From DATATV01 sp035551355 (lineage in GTDB: Bacteria; Actinomycetota; Actinomycetes; Mycobacteriales; Pseudonocardiaceae), in assembly GCA_035551355.1 (NCBI GenBank), contig DASZNF010000081.1, forward strand, positions 1-58,837: a stretch of DNA of 58,837 nt, read 5' to 3'. Both the position numbers and the translations under genes were made by a program. Positions 41,639 through 50,615 of the stretch are shown one piece after another. Below the pieces are notes generated by a model that made no database searches, was not told the origin of the DNA, and worked only from the letters and a program-made list of their open reading frames with translations. How positions within the stretch are numbered: position 1 is the first letter of the stretch; every line of letters begins with the position of its first letter.

Positions 41639-42364
41639 GTGGCAATCGAGCTGCCCTCCGAGGTCGTCACCTTCCTGCAGATGATCGGCGTCAACTGGCC
41701 CAACGTGAACGAGGACAAGGTCCGCGAGTTCGGCCAGCACGTGCGCGAGTTCGCCGACAACGTGTCCGGCACGCACTCCGACGCCACCAGCACCGTGACC
41801 CAGCTCGGCCAGGCCTACCAAGGCGCCTCCTACGAGGCCATGTTCGCCAAGTGGGGGCAGATGTCCTCGACCCACATGACCGAGCTGGTGGACATCTGCA
41901 ACGTGGTGGCCACCGCGCTGGACGTGGGCGCGGACGTGATCGTCGGGATGAAGGGCGTGGCCATCACCGAGCTGATCGGCCTGGCCGCCTCGTTCATCGC
42001 CGACCAGGCCGCGGCCATCGCGACCTTCGGCATCGCCGAGGCGGCCGAGGCGCTGATCGTCAAGCTGGCCGAGGAACTGATGGACTACCTCGAACAGCAG
42101 CTCACCCAGTACGTGATCGGGCAGATCATCGAGGCCGCCATCACCCCGCTGGTCGGCGTGGTGGAGAAGGCGGTGAACGGGATGGTCTACTCGGCCGTGG
42201 AGTCCGCGCTGGGCGTGTCCGGCTCCGGTGGCGCGGGCAGTGGGGTGCAGGTGGCGCCCGCTGACGCGCTCACCCACGCCCAGGCCATGCACGGCCACGC
42301 CGAGACCATCGCCGGCCACGCCCAGACCTTCACCAGCAACCTGGCCGGCCTGAGCTTCGAGTAA
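41639..42364 (+). CDS. WXG100-like domain protein, stand-alone
   Basis: 241 aa resembling the N-terminal WXG100-like module of ESX/type VII polymorphic toxins such as CpnT: VNWPNVNEDKVREFGQHVREF, AYQGASYEAMFAKWGQM, a long helical middle part with two hydrophobic stretches (ITELIGLAASFIADQAAAIA, VIGQIIEAAITPLVGVV), and a short Gly/Ser linker followed by HAQAMHGHAETIAGHAQTF. A toxin domain, which usually follows, is absent. No ESX machinery gene is in the window. GTG 41639 is leaderless. It may be a secreted ESX substrate or chaperone-like partner encoded away from its locus. Confidence 0.75.
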   Translation: MAIELPSEVVTFLQMIGVNWPNVNEDKVREFGQHVREFADNVSGTHSDATSTVTQLGQAYQGASYEAMFAKWGQMSSTHMTELVDICNVVATALDVGADVIVGMKGVAITELIGLAASFIADQAAAIATFGIAEAAEALIVKLAEELMDYLEQQLTQYVIGQIIEAAITPLVGVVEKAVNGMVYSAVESALGVSGSGGAGSGVQVAPADALTHAQAMHGHAETIAGHAQTFTSNLAGLSFE

Positions 42365-42377
42365 CCGGCGGCCGGGC

Positions 42378-42935
42378 TCAGGATTGCTCGCGCAGCAGGG
42401 CCCGCACCTCCATCAGGACGAAACCCAGCAGGTTCTGCCCTCGCCACTTGGCCGGATCCCGTACCCGCGGATCGTCGGCGACCAGGCCGACGCCCCACAC
42501 CCGGTCCACCGGCGAGGCCTCCACCAGCACCGCGTCCCCGGTGCCGAGCAGGAATCGGCCCAGCTCGGGGTGCTGGCCGAACTTGGCCAGATTGCCGGTG
42601 AGCACCAGGTCGAACCGGTGTTCGCGCCAGGTGTCCTCGGCGAAGCCGGACACCTGCCGGCCCAGCTCCCGGGCCTGCGTCGGATCGTCGGTCGCACAAA
42701 TATTTTTCGCGGTCTCCGTATCGCCGAACAACCGCGCCTTACCGGCCATCATGTAGTGCTCGGCGGTCGGATAGGCCTGCCCGGAGGCAGTGAACGGGGC
42801 GGACCACCACTGGGACAGAATCCACCGGCCGGGTGCTGCTGACCTGGCCCGATGTCCCCAGAAGCAGAACAGTTCCGGCCGGTCGGCCACGCCGGTCGCG
42901 GCGAGGAGCTCGGTGACGTTTCTCGGGGCGCGCAC
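42378..42935 (-). CDS. NADAR-family protein (YbiA-like)
   Basis: 185 aa with the NADAR (COG3236/DUF1768) pattern: LFCFWGH, LSQWWSAPFTASGQAYPTAEHYMMAGKA with the conserved Glu59 and Lys66, and DPAKWRGQNLLGFVLMEVR near the end. Family members cleave N-glycosidic bonds in riboflavin intermediates or remove ADP-ribose from guanine in DNA and nucleotides, so either metabolite repair or ADP-ribosylation reversal is possible. The GTG at 42935 has no ribosome-binding site; GACAAT sits 6 nt upstream, implying a leaderless mRNA. It is convergent with the WXG100-like gene, 13 bp apart. Confidence 0.88.
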   Translation of the reverse strand: MRAPRNVTELLAATGVADRPELFCFWGHRARSAAPGRWILSQWWSAPFTASGQAYPTAEHYMMAGKARLFGDTETAKNICATDDPTQARELGRQVSGFAEDTWREHRFDLVLTGNLAKFGQHPELGRFLLGTGDAVLVEASPVDRVWGVGLVADDPRVRDPAKWRGQNLLGFVLMEVRALLREQS

Positions 42936-42941
42936 GGTGTG

Positions 42942-42947
42942 ATTGTC
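42942..42947 (-). promoter_or_regulatory. -10 box of a leaderless NADAR gene
   Basis: On the minus strand GACAAT precedes the GTG of the NADAR gene by six bases. A TTGGTG further upstream (19-bp spacer) could be the -35. Confidence 0.45.
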
Positions 42948-43056
42948 GCGGACAGGTAGTCTGCGTCACCAACCGAGCACCTGGCACACTCGGTAGGGAT
43001 GCCGCAATCGCATACCGTTGACTCTGCCTGAGCGGCGTCACACCGATCGGAGAATA

Positions 43057-43449
43057 ATGAGCCTTCAGTCACTCCTGCTCCCGCTGATCATCGTGCTGTT
43101 CGCGGTGCCGCTTTTCCTGGGCACCCGCAAGCAGAAGCGCGCTGTGGCCAAGCAGCAGGAACTTCAGAACTCGCTGGCCCCCGGTGACCGGGTGATGACC
43201 ACCTCCGGGCTGTACGCCACCGTGGTGGACAGCAACGAGGACACCATCGACCTCGAGATCGCCGAGGGCATCACCACCACCTGGCTGCGAGCCGCGGTCC
43301 GGGAGAAGGTGGCCGACACCGACACCGTCGAGGAGTACGAGGACGACGCCGAGCTGGACACCGATTCGGCCGACGAGGTCGAGGTGCCCGAGCACGAGAG
43401 CGGCGCCGAGCTCGCCCCGCCGTTGGAGGAGTCGAAGAAGGGCCGCTGA
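43057..43449 (+). CDS. yajC: Sec translocase accessory subunit YajC
   Basis: 130 aa with one N-terminal membrane helix (LLLPLIIVLFAVPLFLGTRKQKR) and the YajC block NSLAPGDRVMTTSGLYATVV, then an acidic C-terminal tail. It works with SecD and SecF at SecYEG. I start at ATG 43057 (MSLQSLLL) after GGAGA; 13 upstream in-frame codons lack a signal. secD follows after 187 bp. The acidic tail (TDTVEEYEDDAELDTDSADE) is typical of actinobacteria. Confidence 0.92.
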   Translation: MSLQSLLLPLIIVLFAVPLFLGTRKQKRAVAKQQELQNSLAPGDRVMTTSGLYATVVDSNEDTIDLEIAEGITTTWLRAAVREKVADTDTVEEYEDDAELDTDSADEVEVPEHESGAELAPPLEESKKGR

Positions 43450-43636
43450 CCTGCGCTGGGACGCGGTCAGGTCACCACTCGGTAACGTGACGCGCGTCCC
43501 ACAATGCGCAGAGTAGGCTCGGCGCGCGCCCCATCCGGAACACCTGGGTGGGGCGCCGAGACATGCGCGACCAGCACAACAGCGCAAACAGCGCCCAACC
43601 AGGGGCGAAGACCGTTAACAGGAAGACGTACTCACC

Positions 43637-45448
43637 GTGGCACCACCGGCCGGGCAGATCCGCCCAGGACGCTATCTCTGGGTATTCGCGGTAATCGTGG
43701 TCGGGCTGTATGCCCTGGTTTTCGGCACGGGGGACCATCAACCCTCGCCGAAACTGGGCATCGACCTCAAGGGCGGGACCACGGTCACGCTGACCGCCCG
43801 CACGCTCAACGGCCAGCCACCCAGTCAGCAGTCCCTGGATCAGGCGCAGTCCATCATCCAGACCCGGGTGGACGGGCTCGGTGTGGCCGGCGCCCAGGTG
43901 GTGTTGCAGGGCAACAACATCATCATCACGGTGCCCGGCAACCAGGGTGACGAGGCCAAGAACCTGGGCCAGACCGCGAAGCTGCTGATGCGCCCGGTGG
44001 TCCAGTCCGCGGCCAGCACCCCCGCCCCGGCGACCAGTTCCTCGGGCGCACCCACCGCGACCACCACGCCGAAGGGCACCGGCAGCTTGGCCCCGGCCAC
44101 CTCGACCGGTTCGACCAAGACCAACGGTCTTGGCGCGCCCAACACCTACCTCGGACCGTCGGGCAGCACCGCGAGCAACAACGCGAACGCGCAGGGGCTG
44201 ACCAGCCCGCAGGCCTACCACGAGGCCGCCGCGTCGACCACGCCGACGCCGACCCCGACGCCCACCCCCAGCGGGGGCGCCAACCCCAACGAGTCGGTCG
44301 CTCAGCAGCAGGCCGCCGCCATCGACGCGGCCCGCAAGCTGCGGCAGAACAAGGACTCCAGCGCCCTGGCCACGGAGTTCAACTCCTACGTCTGCCCCAA
44401 GGCCGGCGCCCAGGACCCGCTGCTGGGCAACGACGACCCGGCCCAGGCGCTGATCACCTGCGACGAGACCGGCGGCGTGAAGTACCTGCTCGGCCCGTCC
44501 ATCATCGACGGCCAGCAGATCTCCGACGCCAGCTCCAGCCAGGACCCCAACGGCGTTGGCTACGTGGTCAACGTGACCTTCAAGTCGGCCGGTTCCAAGA
44601 CCTGGGCGACCTACACCGCCGCGCACAACGTCAGTGCCAACACCACCGGTGACCAGGTGGCGTTCGTGCTGGACACCAAGGTGGAGTCCGCGCCGACCAT
44701 CCAGTCGGCGATCAACGGCGGCAACACCCAGATCTCCGGCAACTTCACCCAGCCGCAGGCGCAGAACCTGGCCCAGATCCTCAAGTACGGGTCGCTGCCG
44801 CTGGCCTTCGACTCGTCCAATGCGCAGACCATCTCCGCGACCCTGGGCCTGACCTCGCTGAAGTGGGGCCTGACCGCGGGCGCCATCGGCCTGCTGCTGG
44901 TGTTCGTCTACTGCCTGTTCTACTACCGGGCGCTGGGCGTGCTGACCATCCTGTCGCTGATCCTGTCCGGCGTCACCGTGTTCGGGGTGCTGGTGCTGCT
45001 GGGCCGATGGATCAGCTACAGCCTGGACCTGGCCGGTGTCGCCGGCTTCATCATCGCCATCGGTATCACCGCGGACTCGTTCGTGGTGTTCTTCGAAAGA
45101 CTCAAGGACGAGGTCCGGGAGGGTCGCACCTTCCGCTCCGCGGTGCCACGGGCGTGGATCCGGGCCCGGCGCACCATCCTGGCCTCCGACGCGGTGAACT
45201 TCCTGGCCGCGGTGGTGCTCTACGTCTTCGCCGTGTCCGACGTGCAGGGCTTCGCCTTCACGCTTGGCCTGTCCACCGTGCTGGATCTGCTCATCGTCTT
45301 CCTGGTCACGCATCCGCTGGTGGTGCTGGCCTCGCGGTCGAAGACGCTGTCCAAGCCGGGCGTGTCCGGCCTGGGCGCGGTGCAGCGGGCCGGGGTCGAG
45401 CAACGGGCCGCCCGGGCCACCACCCGGCCCAGTGTGAAGGGGGCCTGA
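43637..45448 (+). CDS. secD: protein translocase subunit SecD
   Basis: 603 aa; uses the proton gradient to pull exported proteins across the membrane with SecF. Helix 1 is YLWVFAVIVVGLYALVFG, followed by KLGIDLKGGTTVTL; the periplasmic P1 region holds a Ser/Thr/Pro/Ala-rich insert including a run of alternating Thr-Pro (about residues 200-215), and the C-terminal five helices include GFIIAIGITADSFVVFFERLKDE and a FRSAVPRAWIRARRTILASD loop. GTG 43637 with AGGAAG upstream. secF starts 1 bp after the stop. Confidence 0.95.
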   Translation: MAPPAGQIRPGRYLWVFAVIVVGLYALVFGTGDHQPSPKLGIDLKGGTTVTLTARTLNGQPPSQQSLDQAQSIIQTRVDGLGVAGAQVVLQGNNIIITVPGNQGDEAKNLGQTAKLLMRPVVQSAASTPAPATSSSGAPTATTTPKGTGSLAPATSTGSTKTNGLGAPNTYLGPSGSTASNNANAQGLTSPQAYHEAAASTTPTPTPTPTPSGGANPNESVAQQQAAAIDAARKLRQNKDSSALATEFNSYVCPKAGAQDPLLGNDDPAQALITCDETGGVKYLLGPSIIDGQQISDASSSQDPNGVGYVVNVTFKSAGSKTWATYTAAHNVSANTTGDQVAFVLDTKVESAPTIQSAINGGNTQISGNFTQPQAQNLAQILKYGSLPLAFDSSNAQTISATLGLTSLKWGLTAGAIGLLLVFVYCLFYYRALGVLTILSLILSGVTVFGVLVLLGRWISYSLDLAGVAGFIIAIGITADSFVVFFERLKDEVREGRTFRSAVPRAWIRARRTILASDAVNFLAAVVLYVFAVSDVQGFAFTLGLSTVLDLLIVFLVTHPLVVLASRSKTLSKPGVSGLGAVQRAGVEQRAARATTRPSVKGA

Positions 45449-45449
45449 C

Positions 45450-46685
45450 ATGGCTACCGAAACCGAGACGCACGACGGCCTGGTCCACCGGCTCTACACC
45501 GGCACCGGCGCGTTCGACCTGGTCGGCAAGCGCAAGCGGTACTACATCTTCTTCGGTGCGCTGGTCGTCATCTGCCTGGTGTCGATCATCGTGCGCGGGT
45601 TCAACTTCTCCATCGAGTTCGCCGGTGGCACCCAGATCCAGCTGCCGGCCGCGGGCGTGCACGGCACCATCTCCGTCGACCAGGTCACCAACGTCTTCGA
45701 CAAGGCGCTGAACAAGGAACCGGCGTCGGTGCAGGCGGTAGGCACCGGCAACCAGGCCAGCATCGAGGTCCGGTCCGAGGCGCTGACCAACGCCCAGGTC
45801 AACACGGTCGAGCAGGCGCTGTTCAACCAGCTGCAGCCGGTGGACAACACCGGCAAGCCCAGCCTGCAGGTGATCAGCGACTCGGCGGTGAGCGCGTCCT
45901 GGGGTAGCCAGATCTCCCAGCAGGCGCTGATCGGCCTGCTGGTGTTCCTGGTGCTGGTGTCGGTGTTCCTGTCCATCTACTTCGAACGATGGATGGCCCT
46001 GGCCGCGCTGATCGCGCTGGCCAACGACATCATCGTCACCGCCGGTGTGTACTCGCTGGTCGGCTTCGAGGTCAGCCCGGCGACCGTGATCGGTCTGCTC
46101 ACCATTCTGGGCTTCTCGCTGTACGACACGGTGGTGGTGTTCGACAAGGTCAGGGAGAACACCAGAGGGATGCTCCAGCTGACCAGGCGGACCTTCGGCG
46201 AGGAGGCGAACCTGGCGCTGAACCAGACCCTGATGCGCTCGATCAACACCTCGCTGATCGCGTTGCTGCCGGTGCTGGGCCTGCTCATCGTCGGTGTCGG
46301 CATCCTGGGTGTCGGCACCCTGACCGACCTGGCCCTGGTGCAGCTGGTCGGTATGTTGAGCGCCGCACTGTCCTCGATCTGCCTGGCCACGCCGCTGCTG
46401 GTGGACTTCAAGATGCGTCAGGAGCCCTACCGGCAGCAGGCCCACCGGGTGCTGACCCGGCGCAAGCAGCAGGCGGCCAAGCGGGCCGCGGCCGAGGCGG
46501 CCGGCCAGGAGCTGGCCGAGGAGTCCGACCCCGGGTCGGACGAGGCGGCCATCGACGCCGAGATCCGCCGGGAGCGGGCTATGGCCGCCGCGTCCAGCGT
46601 GCCCTCGCGCACGCCCAAGCCCGGCCAGCGGCCCGGTCAGCGCTCGGGCCACCGGGGCAAGCCCTCGGGTAAGCGGCGCCGGTGA
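45450..46685 (+). CDS. secF: protein translocase subunit SecF
   Basis: 411 aa. Features are a first helix after the KRKRYYIFFGALVVICLVSI segment, GFNFSIEFAGGTQIQLP, and the C-terminal helices with VIGLLTILGFSLYDTVVVFD and SINTSLIALLPVLGLLIVG. A basic Ala-rich cytoplasmic tail of about 80 residues ends the protein (KPSGKRRR). It forms a pair with SecD, and its stop overlaps the apt start (GTGA), giving the yajC-secD-secF-apt-relA order known from many actinobacteria. Confidence 0.95.
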   Translation: MATETETHDGLVHRLYTGTGAFDLVGKRKRYYIFFGALVVICLVSIIVRGFNFSIEFAGGTQIQLPAAGVHGTISVDQVTNVFDKALNKEPASVQAVGTGNQASIEVRSEALTNAQVNTVEQALFNQLQPVDNTGKPSLQVISDSAVSASWGSQISQQALIGLLVFLVLVSVFLSIYFERWMALAALIALANDIIVTAGVYSLVGFEVSPATVIGLLTILGFSLYDTVVVFDKVRENTRGMLQLTRRTFGEEANLALNQTLMRSINTSLIALLPVLGLLIVGVGILGVGTLTDLALVQLVGMLSAALSSICLATPLLVDFKMRQEPYRQQAHRVLTRRKQQAAKRAAAEAAGQELAEESDPGSDEAAIDAEIRRERAMAAASSVPSRTPKPGQRPGQRSGHRGKPSGKRRR

Positions 46686-47209
46686 CCGATCCGAAACTGG
46701 ACGCCGCGCTCGGGTTGATCCGGGAGATCCCGGATTTTCCCGCGCCCGGAGTCCTGTTCCGCGATCTCGGTCCGGTGTTCGCCGACGCCGAGGCGTTCCG
46801 CACGCTGATCGGCGGGGTGGCCGACACCCTGGATGCGAGCGTGGACGTGCTGGTCGCGGTGGAGGCGCGCGGCTTCCTGCTGGGCGCGGCCGTGGCCCAG
46901 GCGGCCGGGCTGGGTGTCGTGCCGGTGCGCAAGCCGGGCAAGACCCCGCTGGTCGCGCACCGGGCCGACTACGCCCTGGAGTACGGCACCGCCTCCCTGG
47001 AACTGCCGGCCGGCCTGCTGGTCGCCGGGCAGCGGGTGGCGATCATCGACGACGTGCTGGCCACCGGCGGCACGGTGGCCGCGGCCGGCCGGCTGGTCGC
47101 CTCGGCCGGCGCCACCGTGGCCGGCGTGTCGGTGGTCATCGAGCTGGCCGCGCTGGGCGGCCGGACCGTGCTCAGCGGCTACCCGGTGCACGCGCTGACC
47201 ACCCTGTGA
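46682..47209 (+). CDS. apt: adenine phosphoribosyltransferase
   Basis: Converts adenine and PRPP to AMP. The 175-aa protein has the PRPP-binding motif VAIIDDVLATGGTVAAAG and the adenine-contact segment DFPAPGVLFRDLGPVF, followed by VEARGFLLGAAVA. GTG 46682 overlaps secF by 4 bp, with no separate ribosome-binding site evident beyond the coding end of secF. relA follows after 106 bp. Confidence 0.94.
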   Translation: MTDPKLDAALGLIREIPDFPAPGVLFRDLGPVFADAEAFRTLIGGVADTLDASVDVLVAVEARGFLLGAAVAQAAGLGVVPVRKPGKTPLVAHRADYALEYGTASLELPAGLLVAGQRVAIIDDVLATGGTVAAAGRLVASAGATVAGVSVVIELAALGGRTVLSGYPVHALTTL

Positions 47210-47216
47210 CCGGTTG

Positions 47217-47234
47217 CTCCCGCCGGGTCGGGAG
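47217..47234 (+). terminator. small hairpin after apt
   Basis: CTCCCG and CGGGAG enclose a 6-nt loop directly after the apt stop. It is weak and lacks a T-tract; it may attenuate read-through into relA. Confidence 0.3.
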
Positions 47235-47315
47235 TGGACGGCGGGATTGAGGCGTTATCCTTTGTTACCGGGTTGTAGGCAGGATCCGGACACGAGTTGC
47301 CGCTGGTGATCTGAT

Positions 47316-49655
47316 ATGTCGGCGGCCGGGATGCCGGGAGCGTGGTTGAGCCAGGACACGGAGCCCGCGGCACCAGCCGGGCAGGAACAGCCGTTGGAGC
47401 CACGCGCCCCATCGGCAACCCGGCGGGTCCGGGCCCGGCTGGCCCGACGCATCACCGCGCAGCGCGCCGCCCCGGTCAAGCAGGTGCTCGAACCGCTGGC
47501 CGCGGTGCATCGGGAGATGCACCCCAACGCCGATCTGGCCCTGCTGCAACACGCCTACGACGTGGCCGAGGAGAAGCACCGCGGCCAGCGCCGCAAGTCC
47601 GGCGACCCCTACATCACCCACCCGCTGGCCGTGGCCACCATCCTGGCCGAGCTGGGCATGGACACCACCACGCTGGTCGCCGCCCTGCTGCACGACACGG
47701 TGGAGGACACCAACTACTCGATCGAGCAGCTGCGCGCCGACTTCGGCGAGGAGGTCGCGCCGCTGGTCGACGGCGTGACCAAGCTGGACAAGGTCACCCT
47801 GGGCGCGGCCGCGGAGGCCGAGACCATCCGCAAGATGGTCATCGCCATGGCCCGCGACCCCCGGGTGCTGGTGATCAAGCTGGCCGACCGGCTGCACAAC
47901 ATGCGCACCATGCGGTTCCTGCCGCCGGAGAAGCAGGCCAAGAAGGCGCGCGAGACCCTTGAGGTGCTCGCGCCGCTGGCCCACCGGCTGGGCATGGCCA
48001 CGGTCAAGTGGGAGCTGGAGGACCTGGCCTTCGCCATCCTGCAGCCCAAGAAGTACGACGAGATCGTGCGGCTGGTGGCCAACCGGGCGCCCTCCCGGGA
48101 GACCTACCTGCGCCAGGTGATCGCCGAGCTGTTCGAGCACCTGGACAGCTCGCGGATCAAGGCCAAGGTCGAGGGCAGGCCCAAGCACTACTACTCGATT
48201 CACCAGAAGATGATCGTCCGCGGCCGCGATTTCGACGACATCCACGACCTGGTCGGCGTGCGCATCCAGGTCGACGACGTGCGCGACTGCTACGCGGTGA
48301 TGGGCGTGGTGCACGCGCTGTGGCAGCCGATGCCCGGCCGGTTCAAGGACTACATCGCCCAGCCCCGGTTCGGCGTCTACCAGTCGCTGCACACCACGGT
48401 GATCGGCCCGGACGGCAAACCGCTGGAAGTGCAGATCCGCACCTACGAGATGCACCGCACCGCCGAGTACGGCATCGCCGCGCACTGGCGGTACAAGGAG
48501 ACCAGGGGCACGCACAACGGCAAGACCGTCGAGGTCGACGAGATGGCCTGGATGCGCCAGCTGCTGGACTGGCAGCGGGAGGCCGCGGACCCCGGCGAGT
48601 TCCTCGAGTCGCTGCGCTACGACCTGGCCACCCGGGAGATCTTCGTGTTCACCCCCAAGGGGGACGTGGAGACGCTGCCGGCCGGGTCGACGCCGGTGGA
48701 CTTCGCCTACTCGGTGCACACCGAGGTCGGCCACCGGTGCATCGGCGCCCGGGTCAACGGCCGGCTGGTGGCGCTGGAGCGCAAGCTGGAAAACGGTGAG
48801 GTCGTCGAGATCTTCACCTCCAAGGCCGAGGGCGCCGGACCGAGCCGGGACTGGCTGTCCTTCGTGGCCTCGCCGCGGGCCAAGACCAAGATCAAGCAGT
48901 GGTTCGCCAAGGAGCGGCGCGAGGAGGCCATCGAGTCGGGCAAGGACTCGATCTCCAAGGAGGTCCGCCGGGTCGGCCTGCCGTTGCAGCGGCTGGTGTC
49001 GGCCGACTCGATGACCGCGCTGTCCCGCGAGCTGCGCTACCCGGACGTGTCCGCGCTGTACGCCGCGGTGGGCGAGGGGCAGCTGTCCGGCCGGCACGTG
49101 GTGCAGCGGCTGGTGGCGTTCATCGGCGGGGTCGAGCACGCCGAGGAGGAGCTGGCCGAGCGGTCCACGCCCTCCACGGTCACCCGGCGGCGCGGCTCCG
49201 GCGACGCCGGGGTGGTGGTGCAGGGCGCCAGCGACGTGTGGGTGAAGCTGGCCCGCTGCTGCACCCCGGTGCCCGGCGACGAGATCCTGGGCTTCGTCAC
49301 CCGGGGCGGCGGGGTCAGCGTGCACCGCACCGACTGCACCAACGCCGGGGAGCTGCTCGGCTCGCCGGAGCGGCTGGTCGAGGTGGACTGGGCGCCCTCG
49401 GGCACCTCGGTGTTCCTGGTCGCCATCCAGGTCGAGGCGCTGGACCGGCACCGGTTGCTCTCGGACGTGACCAAGGTGCTGGCCGACGAGAAGGTCAACA
49501 TCCTGTCCGCGTCGGTGGCCACCTCGCGGGACCGGGTGGCGATCAGCCGGTTCTCCTTCGAGATGGGCGACCCCAAGCACCTGGGTCATGTGCTCAAGGT
49601 GGTGCGCAGCGTGGAGGGCGTGTACGACGTCTACCGGGTGACCTCGGCGTCCTGA
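47316..49655 (+). CDS. relA: bifunctional (p)ppGpp synthetase/hydrolase
   Basis: 779-aa Rel protein of the stringent response. The HD hydrolase domain has LLHDTVEDT with His126-Asp127; the synthetase domain has EGRPKHYYSIHQKM and FDDIHDLVGVRIQV; TGS (EIFVFTPKGDVETLPAGSTPVDFAY), a CC/zinc-finger region with VKLARCCTPVPGDEI and a C-terminal ACT domain follow. Both catalytic halves look intact, so it is a dual Rel rather than a single-function RelA. ATG 47316 is used; a second Met five residues on is possible. Its last 25 bp overlap the convergent methyltransferase-fold gene. Confidence 0.95.
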   Translation: MSAAGMPGAWLSQDTEPAAPAGQEQPLEPRAPSATRRVRARLARRITAQRAAPVKQVLEPLAAVHREMHPNADLALLQHAYDVAEEKHRGQRRKSGDPYITHPLAVATILAELGMDTTTLVAALLHDTVEDTNYSIEQLRADFGEEVAPLVDGVTKLDKVTLGAAAEAETIRKMVIAMARDPRVLVIKLADRLHNMRTMRFLPPEKQAKKARETLEVLAPLAHRLGMATVKWELEDLAFAILQPKKYDEIVRLVANRAPSRETYLRQVIAELFEHLDSSRIKAKVEGRPKHYYSIHQKMIVRGRDFDDIHDLVGVRIQVDDVRDCYAVMGVVHALWQPMPGRFKDYIAQPRFGVYQSLHTTVIGPDGKPLEVQIRTYEMHRTAEYGIAAHWRYKETRGTHNGKTVEVDEMAWMRQLLDWQREAADPGEFLESLRYDLATREIFVFTPKGDVETLPAGSTPVDFAYSVHTEVGHRCIGARVNGRLVALERKLENGEVVEIFTSKAEGAGPSRDWLSFVASPRAKTKIKQWFAKERREEAIESGKDSISKEVRRVGLPLQRLVSADSMTALSRELRYPDVSALYAAVGEGQLSGRHVVQRLVAFIGGVEHAEEELAERSTPSTVTRRRGSGDAGVVVQGASDVWVKLARCCTPVPGDEILGFVTRGGGVSVHRTDCTNAGELLGSPERLVEVDWAPSGTSVFLVAIQVEALDRHRLLSDVTKVLADEKVNILSASVATSRDRVAISRFSFEMGDPKHLGHVLKVVRSVEGVYDVYRVTSAS

Positions 49656-50545
49656 CCCTGGTCGGCCTCGTCGCTCGGGTTCGATTCGGTTCCGGCTGGG
49701 TTCTCGTCGTCGATCGGCTTGGCTGTGCCGATGAATTTCCGCAGGTCGCCGCCCGTGAGTAGGCGGACCGGGAACGGCGCCCCGGCCGCCCGCCGGGCCA
49801 GTTCGGCCGCCGGCAGCGGTTGCCGGCAGGCGGCGACCACCAGATTGCCCGGCCGCTTGGCCCGTAGCACCCCCGGATCGGCCAGCACCAGCAGCTCGGG
49901 GAACCGCTCGGCCACCGTGGCCAGCACCCGGCGCCCGGTGACCAGCGCGGTGTCGGCCGCGATGTTGAGCAGATAGACCCCGCCCGGCCGCAACACCCGG
50001 TCGACCTGGGCGACGAACTCGCGCGCGCCCAGCCCGCCGGGCATCACCGAGCCCACGAACGCGTCCGCCACCAGCAGATCGGCCGAGTCCTCGCGCAGCG
50101 TGGCCACCTCGGCCCGCCCGTCACCCACCCGCACTCGCAGGTGCGGCACCGACCGCAGCGCCAGCTGCTCCCGGACCAGCTCGGCCAGCGGCCCGTCCGC
50201 CTCGATCACCAGGTGCCGCGACCCCGGCCGGGTGGCCGCCAGGTAGCGGGGGAGGGTGCACGCTCCGCCGCCGACGTGCACCGCGTCCAGCGCCGCGCCG
50301 GCCGGCGGGAGCGCGTCGAGCACCTCACCCATCCGTTGCACGTACTCGAATTCCAGGTGCGCCGGATCGTCGAGATCGACATAGGACTGCGGCACGTCGT
50401 CCACGGTCAGCAGCCAGCCGCCCGGCCGGTCGGCGTCGGCCAGCAGCTCGGCCGTGCCGAACCGGACCGGATGCCGCCCGGGCGTCGGCCCGGCCGCTGG
50501 CGCGCGACCGGACCGGCCACCGCGTCTTGGCTTCTTGTCGGGCAT
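49631..50545 (-). CDS. spermidine-synthase-fold methyltransferase-like protein
   Basis: 304 aa with a Rossmann fold of the polyamine aminopropyltransferase family: YVDLDDPAHLEFEYVQRMGEVLD corresponds to the ESxxHE-like entry region, DAVHVGGGACTLPRYLAAT is the nucleotide-binding loop and LRVRVGDGRAEVA and DLLVADAFVG follow. The catalytic acidic pair of true spermidine synthases is not clearly conserved, so I do not assign that activity. The N terminus is basic and disordered (DKKPRRGGRSGRAP). It is convergent with relA, overlapping by 25 bp, and shares its strand with the peroxidase gene, 70 bp away. Confidence 0.8.
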   Translation of the reverse strand: MPDKKPRRGGRSGRAPAAGPTPGRHPVRFGTAELLADADRPGGWLLTVDDVPQSYVDLDDPAHLEFEYVQRMGEVLDALPPAGAALDAVHVGGGACTLPRYLAATRPGSRHLVIEADGPLAELVREQLALRSVPHLRVRVGDGRAEVATLREDSADLLVADAFVGSVMPGGLGAREFVAQVDRVLRPGGVYLLNIAADTALVTGRRVLATVAERFPELLVLADPGVLRAKRPGNLVVAACRQPLPAAELARRAAGAPFPVRLLTGGDLRKFIGTAKPIDDENPAGTESNPSDEADQGQDAEVTR

Positions 50546-50615
50546 CAGCCCATGATCTCAGGACCCGTCGCCGGTCCGGCCTGCCCGCCTGAACCGGACG
50601 GCGATCAGGCGGGTT

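Noticed and set aside
44240..44285. Microsatellite or frameshift-prone repeat in secD
   Set aside because: The alternating Thr-Pro run stays in frame and Ser/Thr/Pro-rich inserts are normal in actinobacterial SecD.
49631..50545. Authentic spermidine synthase
   Set aside because: The fold matches, but the catalytic acidic residues and length pattern of true aminopropyltransferases are not clear, so only the fold is stated.
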